DNA of 7,410 nt from Oscillospiraceae bacterium (GTDB taxonomy: Bacteria > Bacillota > Clostridia > Oscillospirales > Oscillospiraceae): positions 1-7,410 of the forward strand of contig JAFXBH010000276.1 of the NCBI GenBank assembly GCA_017521875.1, written 5' to 3'. A program made the position numbers and the translations under genes. Below, one piece after another: positions 1 through 5,939 of the stretch (the first letter of the stretch is position 1; every line of letters starts with the position of its first letter). Below the pieces are notes generated by a model, which made no database searches, was not told where the DNA came from, and saw nothing but the letters and a program-made list of their open reading frames with translations.

Positions 1-206
1 ACAAAATCTTCCTCAGTAGGAGAAGATGTAATAGAGAACAGTGCTTCACCAACACCTGGGATGGAAAGCATGGCGCACTGGCCAGGAATATGCACAAAGG
101 GTTTTTTGCCATCCACGCCAACCACACGGAATGTCTTGACATCCGGTGTATCGGTGCGGATCATAGTCACTTCACCCAGCATAGGAATCAAAGGGTCTTG
201 TCTCAT
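1..206 (-). CDS. flxA: FlxA/AsrB-like FAD- and NAD(P)H-binding oxidoreductase subunit, N-terminal part only
   Basis: Partial gene: 68 codons from the start, with the remainder beyond the left edge. The visible peptide is the beginning of a ferredoxin-NADP reductase-type FAD-binding barrel. It has PGQ at residues 41-43, followed by CAMLSIPGVGEALFSITSSP (44-63), where FSITSSP is the flavin-binding segment equivalent to the RxYS motif. This pattern is shared by AsrB, the gamma subunit of archaeal sulfhydrogenases, PyrK-like proteins and FlxA. The family takes hydride from NAD(P)H onto FAD and passes electrons to iron-sulfur partners. The start ATG at 206 has AAGGAGG at 220-214, 7 bases upstream. 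It overlaps the preceding stop codon as ATGA (4-base overlap), so translation is coupled. Being last in an Hdr/MvhD operon favours FlxA, the NADH entry point. AsrB or a hydrogenase gamma subunit cannot be excluded, because the NAD domain and the downstream genes are not visible. Confidence 0.85.
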   Translation of the reverse strand, partial: MRQDPLIPMLGEVTMIRTDTPDVKTFRVVGVDGKKPFVHIPGQCAMLSIPGVGEALFSITSSPTEEDF

Positions 207-1225
207 TTGATTGCCTCCTTTAATTTCTTTGCTACCTTCACAATATTCATGTGAATAGGGCACTTCTGTAAGCATCTGCCGCAGCCGACACAGCCAAATA
301 CACCGTCATTATTGTTGGGGTAGTACACAAGTTTGTGCATAAACCGCTGACGGAAGCGCTCCTTCTGTGTAGGTCTGTTAGTGCCATGGGCCATCATTGT
401 AAAATCAGAGTACATACAACTGTCCCAGCAACGGAAGCGACGCACTTCCCTGCCGTTGTCAAAGTCCTGCACATCGTAGCACTGGCAGGTGGGGCAGATA
501 AATGTACAAGTACCGCAACCCAAGCAACTTTCGGACAGTTCTGCCCAAACATCGCAGTTGAACAGTTTCAGCAGTTCCTGCTCCTTCAGATCGGACAGAT
601 CCAAGTCATTCAGCGGCAGTTTCTTCAGGATCTCACGAGTCTTTTCTTGAATGGGAGCAATTTCCTTTTCATCACAATCTGTCAGCATTGAAAGGGTTTC
701 GGTGAGAGCAACACCCTTTTCAGTATTTGCTTGCCAGTACAGGTAATCGTCATCCTGCCAGCAGGTAATATCTCCCGCAGGGTTGGCTGCATCAATGCCG
801 AATGCACCACAGAAACAAGTCTCAGCAGGCTTATTGCAGGCCATAGTGATCACTACACCGTTTTCCCGGCGGGTCTGATAAAATGTGTCTACAGGATCGC
901 TGAGGAAAACAGTATCCAAAATATCAAAACTGCGGCAATCGCAAGCACGAACACCGAATACAACAAACGGCTCAGCCGCATTACGGTTTTCAATGATTTC
1001 CATCTGCTTGCCGGACACCTTGAAATTCACAAGATTTTCAACTTGAGGGAAGAACAGATCTTTTGCGCTGCGTACAGTATTTAATTTATCGGACAACTTC
1101 ATTCCGCTCTGCCAGAGAGTGAATTTTGCTTGAGATGTACTGTCATCAACAGGGATAAAGAGTTGCTTTTCCGCAGAGAGAGCAGAGAACAATTCATCCA
1201 GTTCAGCATATGCAATTCTTTTCAT
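203..1225 (-). CDS. flxB: FlxB/AsrA-like 4Fe-4S dicluster electron-transfer subunit
   Basis: A 340-residue iron-sulfur protein of the AsrA / sulfhydrogenase-beta type. The C-terminal part has two ferredoxin motifs, C234-x2-C237-x2-C240-x3-C244-P and C312-x2-C315-x2-C318-x3-C322-P, each expected to hold a [4Fe-4S] cluster. Extra cysteines C247 and C249 follow the first motif, in CPTCQC. The N-terminal half has the family signatures FGVRACDCRSFD (CxC at 95 and 97) and CNKPAETCFC (cysteines 130, 137, 139), which may bind a further cluster. No signal peptide or membrane segment is seen, so it is cytosolic. I chose ATG 1225 because AGGAGG at 1240-1235 lies 9 bases upstream; two in-frame TTG codons at 1231 and 1228 are too close. 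The start shares one base with the flxC stop (TGATG). It probably carries electrons from FlxA towards FlxC/FlxD. AsrA of a sulfite reductase is the main alternative; the HdrA/MvhD context argues for FlxB. Confidence 0.85.
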   Translation of the reverse strand: MKRIAYAELDELFSALSAEKQLFIPVDDSTSQAKFTLWQSGMKLSDKLNTVRSAKDLFFPQVENLVNFKVSGKQMEIIENRNAAEPFVVFGVRACDCRSFDILDTVFLSDPVDTFYQTRRENGVVITMACNKPAETCFCGAFGIDAANPAGDITCWQDDDYLYWQANTEKGVALTETLSMLTDCDEKEIAPIQEKTREILKKLPLNDLDLSDLKEQELLKLFNCDVWAELSESCLGCGTCTFICPTCQCYDVQDFDNGREVRRFRCWDSCMYSDFTMMAHGTNRPTQKERFRQRFMHKLVYYPNNNDGVFGCVGCGRCLQKCPIHMNIVKVAKKLKEAIK

Positions 1226-2199
1226 CAACAAGCACCTCCTCTTTCATGAACAATAGACGGCTCGCAGTCATCGGTGCTAAAGTTGGTCAAGGGGGATTTG
1301 GTTTCCATATCGGCGCCAGCCTGGTACTCACCGTACAGTTCATTAATGTCCTTGATGAACTTCCGGTTCAGCAAATGCAGAGGAATGTTCTGAGGACATA
1401 CTCGGCTACATTCACCGCAGTCAGTGCATCGACCAGCCACATGGAAAGCACGTATAATATGGAACAGATTTTCTTCAAAAGGATCGGCCGCGGCCTTGTT
1501 GCGAACACCGGACTTATCATTGTCAAATACACACTTTTCACAACTGCAGGCAGGGCAAACATTCCGGCAAGCATTGCAGCGAATGCAGCGGGACAATTCC
1601 CCTCTCCAGAATGCAAACCGTTCTTCAGGCGTCATTGCCTCCAGTTCTGCAACTCTATCAAAGCGAGAGGAAACCTGCTCTTCACCCTGCTCACCAATCA
1701 TTTCGTCAAATACGACGACCTTTTTGCTCTTACATACATTGCAACGTTCCAGCAGGCAATCTTTGCGATCCAGGGTATGATTGCCATAGAGAGTCTCAAT
1801 CTGTAAGGAGTCGCCCTCTTCCCGGACTGCAGTAACGCCCTCGCAACCGAGTCCACGAATTTTTTCAATATCCAGCATACCATCACAGGCAATACCCACC
1901 ACATAGATATTATCTCTGAGAATTCTATGTTCTTTTAGCAGTTGCTGGAAAGAATAGGAATCACAGGGTTTAATAAAAATAGCAGTTTTGCCGCCTGCTC
2001 TGGACTGAGCAATGGCATACTTAGAGAGATTGGCACCGGAGAAGCCGGAATATACAAACTCCTTCTCCACTTCCTCTGCAGTCTCAAACACTGCAGGTGT
2101 CAGGTCGTAGAAGAACTCGCCAACTTTCCAGCCAATTACACGATTGACGGCACCACTATTCAGCAATTCAATGGCTTTTTCTTTTATTCTTTGCTGCAT
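1225..2199 (-). CDS. flxC: FlxC-like iron-sulfur subunit with FrhB/FdhB-like N-terminal domain and two ferredoxin motifs
   Basis: A 324-residue protein. Residues 1 to about 190 resemble the FrhB/FdhB (F420-hydrogenase/formate dehydrogenase beta) fold: a GAVNRVIGWK start, AIFIKPCDS (C79), VGIACDG (C105) and a cysteine group CLLERCNVC (148, 153, 156). Two [4Fe-4S] ferredoxin motifs follow: C205-x2-C208-x2-C211-x3-C215-P, then C258-x2-C261-x2-C264-x3-C268-P. Cysteines 218, 220 and 223 form an additional CxCxxC after the first motif. The last ~40 residues are a polar tail with cysteines at 312 and at the final position, 324. ATG 2199 has GGAGG at 2211-2207, 7 bases upstream, and the gene overlaps the end of flxD by 16 bases. 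It most likely wires FlxA/FlxB to FlxD and HdrA. The FlxC name rests on operon position between FlxD and the AsrA-like gene; the iron-sulfur nature is certain from the motifs. Confidence 0.8.
   Translation of the reverse strand: MQQRIKEKAIELLNSGAVNRVIGWKVGEFFYDLTPAVFETAEEVEKEFVYSGFSGANLSKYAIAQSRAGGKTAIFIKPCDSYSFQQLLKEHRILRDNIYVVGIACDGMLDIEKIRGLGCEGVTAVREEGDSLQIETLYGNHTLDRKDCLLERCNVCKSKKVVVFDEMIGEQGEEQVSSRFDRVAELEAMTPEERFAFWRGELSRCIRCNACRNVCPACSCEKCVFDNDKSGVRNKAAADPFEENLFHIIRAFHVAGRCTDCGECSRVCPQNIPLHLLNRKFIKDINELYGEYQAGADMETKSPLTNFSTDDCEPSIVHERGGAC
1235..1240 (-). promoter_or_regulatory. flxB ribosome binding site
   Basis: AGGAGG inside the 3' end of flxC, 9 bases before ATG 1225. It would be only 3 and 6 bases from the upstream TTG codons at 1231 and 1228, so it fixes the start at the ATG. 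Confidence 0.75.
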
Positions 2200-2624
2200 C
2201 GTAAGTCCTCCAATCTCCGGTTCGGTCCAAGTTCTGTAATTGTTTTTACAAAATCATTCATTGTCGCGGCAAACTTTGCGCCTTCTGCCGCAGATACCCA
2301 CTCCACACGGGTTCTGCCACGCTCGATGCCAAGGAAATCCAGCATAGAGAACAGAAGTGTCATACGGCGCCGGGCATAGTAGTTACCGGTGGTGTAGTGG
2401 CAGTCGCCGGGGTGGCAACCGCAAAGAATCACACCGTCAGCACCCTTTTGGAATGCACGCAGAATAAACATGGGGTTTAAACGGCAAGAGCAAGGAATGC
2501 GAATAATCTTTACATTTGCAGGGTATTGCAAACGGTTGGTGCCGGAAAGGTCAGCACCGGCATAAGAACACCAGTTACAGCAAAACGCTACGATTGTAGG
2601 TTGGAATTGTTCATTTACCGACAT
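2184..2624 (-). CDS. flxD: MvhD/FlxD-like hydrogenase iron-sulfur subunit (electron adaptor to HdrA)
   Basis: A 146-residue protein with clear MvhD family signatures: FCCNWCSYAGADLSG (cysteines 15, 16, 19), IPCSCRLNP (45, 47), CGCHPGDCHY (68, 70, 75), GNYYARRR and VEWVSAAEG. In the methanogen MvhAGD-HdrABC complex, MvhD holds a [2Fe-2S] cluster and hands electrons from the hydrogenase to HdrA. In bacterial Flx-Hdr complexes FlxD does the same for electrons from NADH. Length is normal for a stand-alone MvhD; many bacteria instead fuse it to HdrA. The second motif reads CSC where I expect CSG in many homologues. The start ATG 2624 has GGAGGTG at 2639-2633 with an 8-base spacer, and the gene overlaps the hdrA end by 10 bases. 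No hydrogenase large subunit is present in the window, which supports the Flx rather than the Mvh setting. Confidence 0.93.
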   Translation of the reverse strand: MSVNEQFQPTIVAFCCNWCSYAGADLSGTNRLQYPANVKIIRIPCSCRLNPMFILRAFQKGADGVILCGCHPGDCHYTTGNYYARRRMTLLFSMLDFLGIERGRTRVEWVSAAEGAKFAATMNDFVKTITELGPNRRLEDLRCSKE

Positions 2625-4603
2625 ATTGCATCCACCTCCGCCATGATTTGTTTATTAGAGAATCCCTTCAGATCCATTGCGCCGCTGGGACAGGCAACAG
2701 TACAAGCGCCGCAGCCCTGACATACAGCAGGATTGACCTGTGCAACACGGCGAATCAAAGTGGTTCTGTTGGGTCCGCGGAATTCTTTATCCACGTAAGT
2801 AATTGCACCGTAAGGACAAACCTTTTCACAACTGCTACAACCGTTACACATCAATTCGTCCGGTTGCGCAACGCAGGGATTGCACGTCAGACTATCCTTG
2901 CACAACAAACCAATTACCTTCGCTGCTGCGGCGCTGGCCTGAGCAACAGTCTCAGGAATATCCTTGGGGCCCTGGCACGCACCGGACAGGAAGATTCCGG
3001 CGGTAGGACTCTCAACGGGACGCAGTTTGGGGTGCGCTTCTGTAAAGAAGTCGTTGGTATCCATAGATGCAGTCAACTTGGTAGCCAAGGGACGAGCAGT
3101 TTCATCAGGTTCAATTGCTGCAGCCAAAACCACCATATCTGCATCGATGTGCAGTTGCTGATTGCCCAGCAGATCAGAAGCCTGTACTTTCAGTTTGCCA
3201 TCCTGGGGAACAACCTTGCCCACCATACCCTTAACATAGTGGACGCCATATTCTTCCACTGCACGACGATAGAATTCGTCAAAGTTTTTACCGGATGTAC
3301 GCACATCAATGTAAAATACATAGACATCAGTGTCCGGGTATTTCTCACGGCAGAGCATTGCGTGCTTTGCCGTATACATACAGCAAATCTTGGAGCAGTA
3401 GGGTTTGCCGCGCTCATCGTCACAACGAGAACCAACACACTGCACAAAGACAATGGTGTGGGGATGTGTTCCGTCGGAGGGGCGAAGCAAAGTGCCACCG
3501 GTAGGACCGGCTGCATTCATGAGACGCTCAAATTCCAAGCTGGTAACCACATCAGGACTCTGGGAATAAGCAAACTCATCGTACTTGTCCAACTTAATAG
3601 GATTAAAGCCTGTTGCAACCACGATTGCGCCATATTCCTGCTCAATCATTTGATCTTTCTGTTTGTAATCAATAGCGCCGGCAGTACAAACTTTGGAGCA
3701 AACACCACACTTACCGGTTTTCAGCATGGTGCAGTAGTCTGCATCAATGGTAGCAACCTTCGGAACTGCCTGCGCAAAAGGAATATAGATTGCGCGACGG
3801 TTATCCAGACCAAGGTTAAATTCATTGGGAACTTTCTTCTGGGGACATTTTTCAGTACACAGACCGCAGCCGGTACACTTGGTCTCGTCCACATAGCGAG
3901 CCTTTTTCTTAATGGTGACCTTAAAATTACCAACAAATCCCTTTACGCTCTCCACTTCAGAATAGGAGTAAATGTGAATCTTTTCATTCTGAGCAGCATC
4001 CACCATTTTGGGGGTCAGAATACAAGCAGCGCAGTCCAATGTGGGGAAAGTCTTATCGATCTGGGTCATTTTGCCGCCAATGGTAGGCTTCTTTTCCACG
4101 ATATCCACTTCAAAACCTGCATCTGCAATATCCAGAGCGGTCTGAATACCGGCAATACCACCGCCAATTACCAAAGCACGCTTTTTCACAGGACTCTGTC
4201 CTGCGGTCAACGGAGAATTCAGGTGAACCTTTGCAATGGCAGCACGGCCAAGAACAACGGCCTTCTCAGTGGCAACATCCTTGTCTTTATGAATCCAGGA
4301 GCACTGCTCACGGATGTTAGCAATCTCAACCATATGGGCGTTGAGGCCAGCCTTTTCGCAAGTCTTACGGAAGGTGGCTTCGTGCATTCTGGGAGAGCAA
4401 GAACAAACAACAACACCAGTCAGATTATACTTGCGGATAGACTCCTGGATCATCTCCTGACCAGCCTGAGAGCACATATACTGGTAGTTGGTGGAGAAAA
4501 CAACACCGGGTTCCTGTGCAAGAACCTGAGATACTTTTTCTACATCTACAGTTGCAGCAATGTTACTGCCGCACCAGCAGACAAATACGCCAATTCTCTG
4601 CAT
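2615..4603 (-). CDS. hdrA: Heterodisulfide reductase subunit A (flavin-based electron-bifurcating core)
   Basis: A 662-residue protein, the usual length for a stand-alone HdrA. Domain order: an N-terminal cluster domain (about 1-135; cysteines 9, 11, 44, 67, 69, 101); a thioredoxin-reductase-like FAD domain with GGGIAG at 147-152 and LDCAACILTPKM at 190-201; an inserted ferredoxin domain with C243-C246-C249-C253 and a second group C291, C299, C302, C306; the rest of the FAD domain, with VQCVGSRC (cysteines 389, 394) and YCSKICC (403, 407, 408); and a C-terminal ferredoxin domain with C586-C589-C592-C596 and C628-C631-C634-C638. The flavin is where electron pairs are split between ferredoxin and the HdrCB branch. 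There is no fused MvhD domain, and I see no in-frame UGA suggesting selenocysteine. The start ATG 4603 has AGGAG at 4615-4611, 7 bases upstream, and lies 11 bases after hdrC. It is the hub joining the Flx module to HdrBC. Confidence 0.97.
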   Translation of the reverse strand: MQRIGVFVCWCGSNIAATVDVEKVSQVLAQEPGVVFSTNYQYMCSQAGQEMIQESIRKYNLTGVVVCSCSPRMHEATFRKTCEKAGLNAHMVEIANIREQCSWIHKDKDVATEKAVVLGRAAIAKVHLNSPLTAGQSPVKKRALVIGGGIAGIQTALDIADAGFEVDIVEKKPTIGGKMTQIDKTFPTLDCAACILTPKMVDAAQNEKIHIYSYSEVESVKGFVGNFKVTIKKKARYVDETKCTGCGLCTEKCPQKKVPNEFNLGLDNRRAIYIPFAQAVPKVATIDADYCTMLKTGKCGVCSKVCTAGAIDYKQKDQMIEQEYGAIVVATGFNPIKLDKYDEFAYSQSPDVVTSLEFERLMNAAGPTGGTLLRPSDGTHPHTIVFVQCVGSRCDDERGKPYCSKICCMYTAKHAMLCREKYPDTDVYVFYIDVRTSGKNFDEFYRRAVEEYGVHYVKGMVGKVVPQDGKLKVQASDLLGNQQLHIDADMVVLAAAIEPDETARPLATKLTASMDTNDFFTEAHPKLRPVESPTAGIFLSGACQGPKDIPETVAQASAAAAKVIGLLCKDSLTCNPCVAQPDELMCNGCSSCEKVCPYGAITYVDKEFRGPNRTTLIRRVAQVNPAVCQGCGACTVACPSGAMDLKGFSNKQIMAEVDAICR

Positions 4604-4614
4604 TTATCTTCTCC

Positions 4615-4986
4615 TCACTTTCTGTATTTTCTAAATGCGCTGGTAATGGCCTGCTGAGGCAGTTCGTCATCCAGCAATGCCGGGATTTGATCCGGTTTCA
4701 GGTGATTCTTATCTTGCTGACGGATCACAGCGATTCTAACTGCCTCAATCAATTTGGCCGGCTCAACACTTCTGGGGCAACGCTCCACACATGCAAAACA
4801 ACTCAGGCAAGTGTAGATACCCTTGGAATTCATAAGTTCATCAATCCGTCCGTTTTCCACCATATCCACAAACTGATGGGGGTGGAATTCCATCTCATCA
4901 AATGCAGGGCAGGATGCTGTACATTTACCGCACTTCATGCATTTTCTGGGATTAACACCGGAGATTCTTTTCACAAATTCAACCAT
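4615..4986 (-). CDS. hdrC: Heterodisulfide reductase subunit C (ferredoxin-like)
   Basis: A 123-residue protein with two [4Fe-4S] motifs: C16-x2-C19-x2-C22-x3-C26-P and C60-x2-C63-x2-C66-x3-C70-P. The segment HPHQFVDMVENGR between them is typical of HdrC. It is short compared with methanogen HdrC, having only about 50 residues after the last cysteine. There are no membrane segments, so it is the soluble type. It relays electrons from HdrA to the catalytic HdrB. The start ATG 4986 shares one base with the hdrB stop (TAATG), and AAGGAGG at 5000-4994 lies inside the last hdrB codons with a 7-base spacer, so translation of hdrB and hdrC is coupled. Confidence 0.95.
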   Translation of the reverse strand: MVEFVKRISGVNPRKCMKCGKCTASCPAFDEMEFHPHQFVDMVENGRIDELMNSKGIYTCLSCFACVERCPRSVEPAKLIEAVRIAVIRQQDKNHLKPDQIPALLDDELPQQAITSAFRKYRK

Positions 4987-5774
4987 TATGCTTCCTCCTT
5001 CACACCAAGGGCTTCTGCCAGAAGTTCTGTAAAGTACTTCACTTCCAGTCCGTCGGTTGCATTTTCCTTCAGGTTATACATACACAGAGGACAAGCAGTA
5101 ACCAGCATTTCAGCGCCTAACGCTTTAGCATTTTCCATGATGGCATCTACTTTTTTCTGTGCGTAACCTTTATTTTCTACGGTGCAATAACCACCGCAGC
5201 ATTCGTTTCTCCGAGCATAGATCACAGGTTCTGCACCGATAGCCCGAATAAAATCTTCGATAATTGTGGGATTTTCAGGATTGTCAAATCCCATTTCCTT
5301 GCCAGGACGAAGAAGCAGGCAGCCGTAGTAAGCACCGATCTTTCTGCCGGTAAGCGGATTAACTACCTTGGACTTCAGTGTATCAAACCCAACGCGGTCA
5401 CGAAGAACTTCCAGATAATGCAGTACGTTGGTTTCACCGCCGTAGGGGGTGTCCAGTTTCAGATAACGATTTACTTTATCCTGTATTTCTGTATCTTTCT
5501 GCACGTCAAGATTTACCCGTTTGATCACATGATGACATGCAGAACACAATGTCACCAGTTCCCTTCCCTGCGCTTTTGCATCTGCCAAAGCGCGAACAGA
5601 ACTGAGCCGAGTGGCAATCTCGTCCTTTGCCATGGGATACACCGCACCACAGCACTGCCATTGCGGCAATTCTGCCAGTTCAAAGTCTAAAGCAGATGCT
5701 GCAGCCCTTGCGTATTTATCCAAATCCTTGCCCTTGGTCTTCAATGTACATCCGGGAAAATATGCATATGTCAT
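4986..5774 (-). CDS. hdrB: Heterodisulfide reductase subunit B (CCG-domain, noncubane cluster subunit)
   Basis: A 262-residue protein with two CCG motifs: C9 (FPGC)-x31-C41C42-x34-C77-x2-C80, and C152 (YYGC)-x39-C192C193-x34-C228-x2-C231. In methanogen HdrB each motif holds a noncubane [4Fe-4S] cluster that reduces the CoM-S-S-CoB disulfide. Bacteria lack those coenzymes, and in sulfate reducers DsrC has been proposed as the disulfide partner; the substrate here is unknown. All motif cysteines are present. I chose ATG 5774 because AGGTGA at 5786-5781 is 6 bases upstream; the alternative ATG at 5780 directly abuts that motif. The next residues, TYAYFPGC, match the usual family N-terminus. It is the first full gene of the seven-gene operon, a short distance behind a strong promoter. 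Confidence 0.95.
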   Translation of the reverse strand: MTYAYFPGCTLKTKGKDLDKYARAAASALDFELAELPQWQCCGAVYPMAKDEIATRLSSVRALADAKAQGRELVTLCSACHHVIKRVNLDVQKDTEIQDKVNRYLKLDTPYGGETNVLHYLEVLRDRVGFDTLKSKVVNPLTGRKIGAYYGCLLLRPGKEMGFDNPENPTIIEDFIRAIGAEPVIYARRNECCGGYCTVENKGYAQKKVDAIMENAKALGAEMLVTACPLCMYNLKENATDGLEVKYFTELLAEALGVKEEA

Positions 5775-5780
5775 AATCAT

Positions 5781-5786
5781 TCACCT
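5781..5786 (-). promoter_or_regulatory. hdrB ribosome binding site
   Basis: AGGTGA, 6 bases before ATG 5774 and 0 bases before ATG 5780. This spacing decides for the later start. It is weaker than the AAGGAGG or AGGAGG sites inside the operon, and it overlaps the stop codon of the possible leader ORF. Confidence 0.6.
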
Positions 5787-5825
5787 ACAATTCAGAATTA
5801 CCTTGAAAGGCTTTAAAGAATACAT
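5781..5825 (-). CDS. Possible 14-codon leader ORF upstream of hdrB
   Basis: On the minus strand, AGGAG at 5837-5833 is followed 7 bases later by ATG 5825 and an ORF reading MYSLKPFKVILNCR, ending in TGA at 5783-5781. The stop lies inside the hdrB ribosome binding site and directly abuts ATG 5780, an arrangement that would allow translational coupling. Against it: the predicted transcription start (about 5834) would cut its Shine-Dalgarno sequence, and the peptide has no run of regulatory codons and no family I recognise. It may be chance. Confidence 0.25.
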   Translation of the reverse strand: MYSLKPFKVILNCR

Positions 5826-5840
5826 AGTTTCTCTCCTGAA

Positions 5841-5869
5841 ATTATACTACAATTTTTGCAATCACGCAA
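5841..5869 (-). promoter_or_regulatory. Sigma-A type promoter of the hdr-flx operon
   Basis: On the minus strand, -35 TTGCGT (5869-5864), a 17-base spacer, and a perfect -10 TATAAT (5846-5841). The predicted transcription start is near 5834, giving a leader of about 60 bases before ATG 5774. The -35 coincides with one arm of a small inverted repeat TTGC-N6-GCAA at 5856-5869. I did not see a Rex-type operator. Confidence 0.75.
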
Positions 5870-5924
5870 CTGGTATTTACGAATAACTTAATTGGATTCG
5901 GAGAGTATATTTTTATACAAATTG

Positions 5925-5931
5925 AAGGAGG
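5925..5931 (+). promoter_or_regulatory. Ribosome binding site fixing a GTG start
   Basis: AAGGAGG, 8 bases before GTG 5940. It shows that translation starts at GTG-TGT, placing Cys at residue 2, and not at the upstream in-frame TTG at 5892. Confidence 0.85.
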
Positions 5932-5939
5932 ATTTATCC

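Larger units (their letters stand above)
5775..5939. other. Divergent intergenic region between hdrB and the choloylglycine hydrolase gene
   Basis: About 165 AT-rich bases. Besides the hdr promoter it holds two weak rightward promoter candidates. One is an extended -10, TGG-TATTTA at 5871-5879, with no good -35. The other is TTGGAT (5892-5897), a 16-base spacer and TATACA (5914-5919), whose start near 5926 would fall inside the ribosome binding site. The extended -10 nearly abuts the hdr -35, so the two promoters could interfere. No riboswitch-like structure was recognised. Confidence 0.5.

Noticed and set aside
1226..1231. TTG start codons two codons upstream for flxB
   Set aside because: They lie only 3 and 6 bases from the AGGAGG, while ATG 1225 has a 9-base spacing and the TGATG coupling seen elsewhere in the operon.
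1210..1806. A 198-codon plus-strand frame opposite flxC
   Set aside because: It is a shadow of the flxC coding sequence, with no family motif and no convincing ribosome binding site seen.
2648..4657. A 669-codon open frame on the plus strand opposite hdrA
   Set aside because: The minus-strand frame encodes an unmistakable full-length HdrA. The antisense translation has no recognisable motifs, and the open frame is a by-product of hdrA codon use.
4516..5166. A 216-codon plus-strand frame across hdrC and the end of hdrB
   Set aside because: It runs antisense through two well-supported genes and shows no motif of its own.
5892..5939. N-terminal extension of the hydrolase from TTG 5892
   Set aside because: The extension would bury the nucleophilic Cys and contains the AAGGAGG site of the true GTG start at 5940.
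5775..5939. A Rex-type redox operator in the hdr upstream region
   Set aside because: NADH-linked operons are often Rex-controlled, but no TTGTGA-N6-TCACAA-like palindrome is present; only a 4-bp-arm repeat was found.
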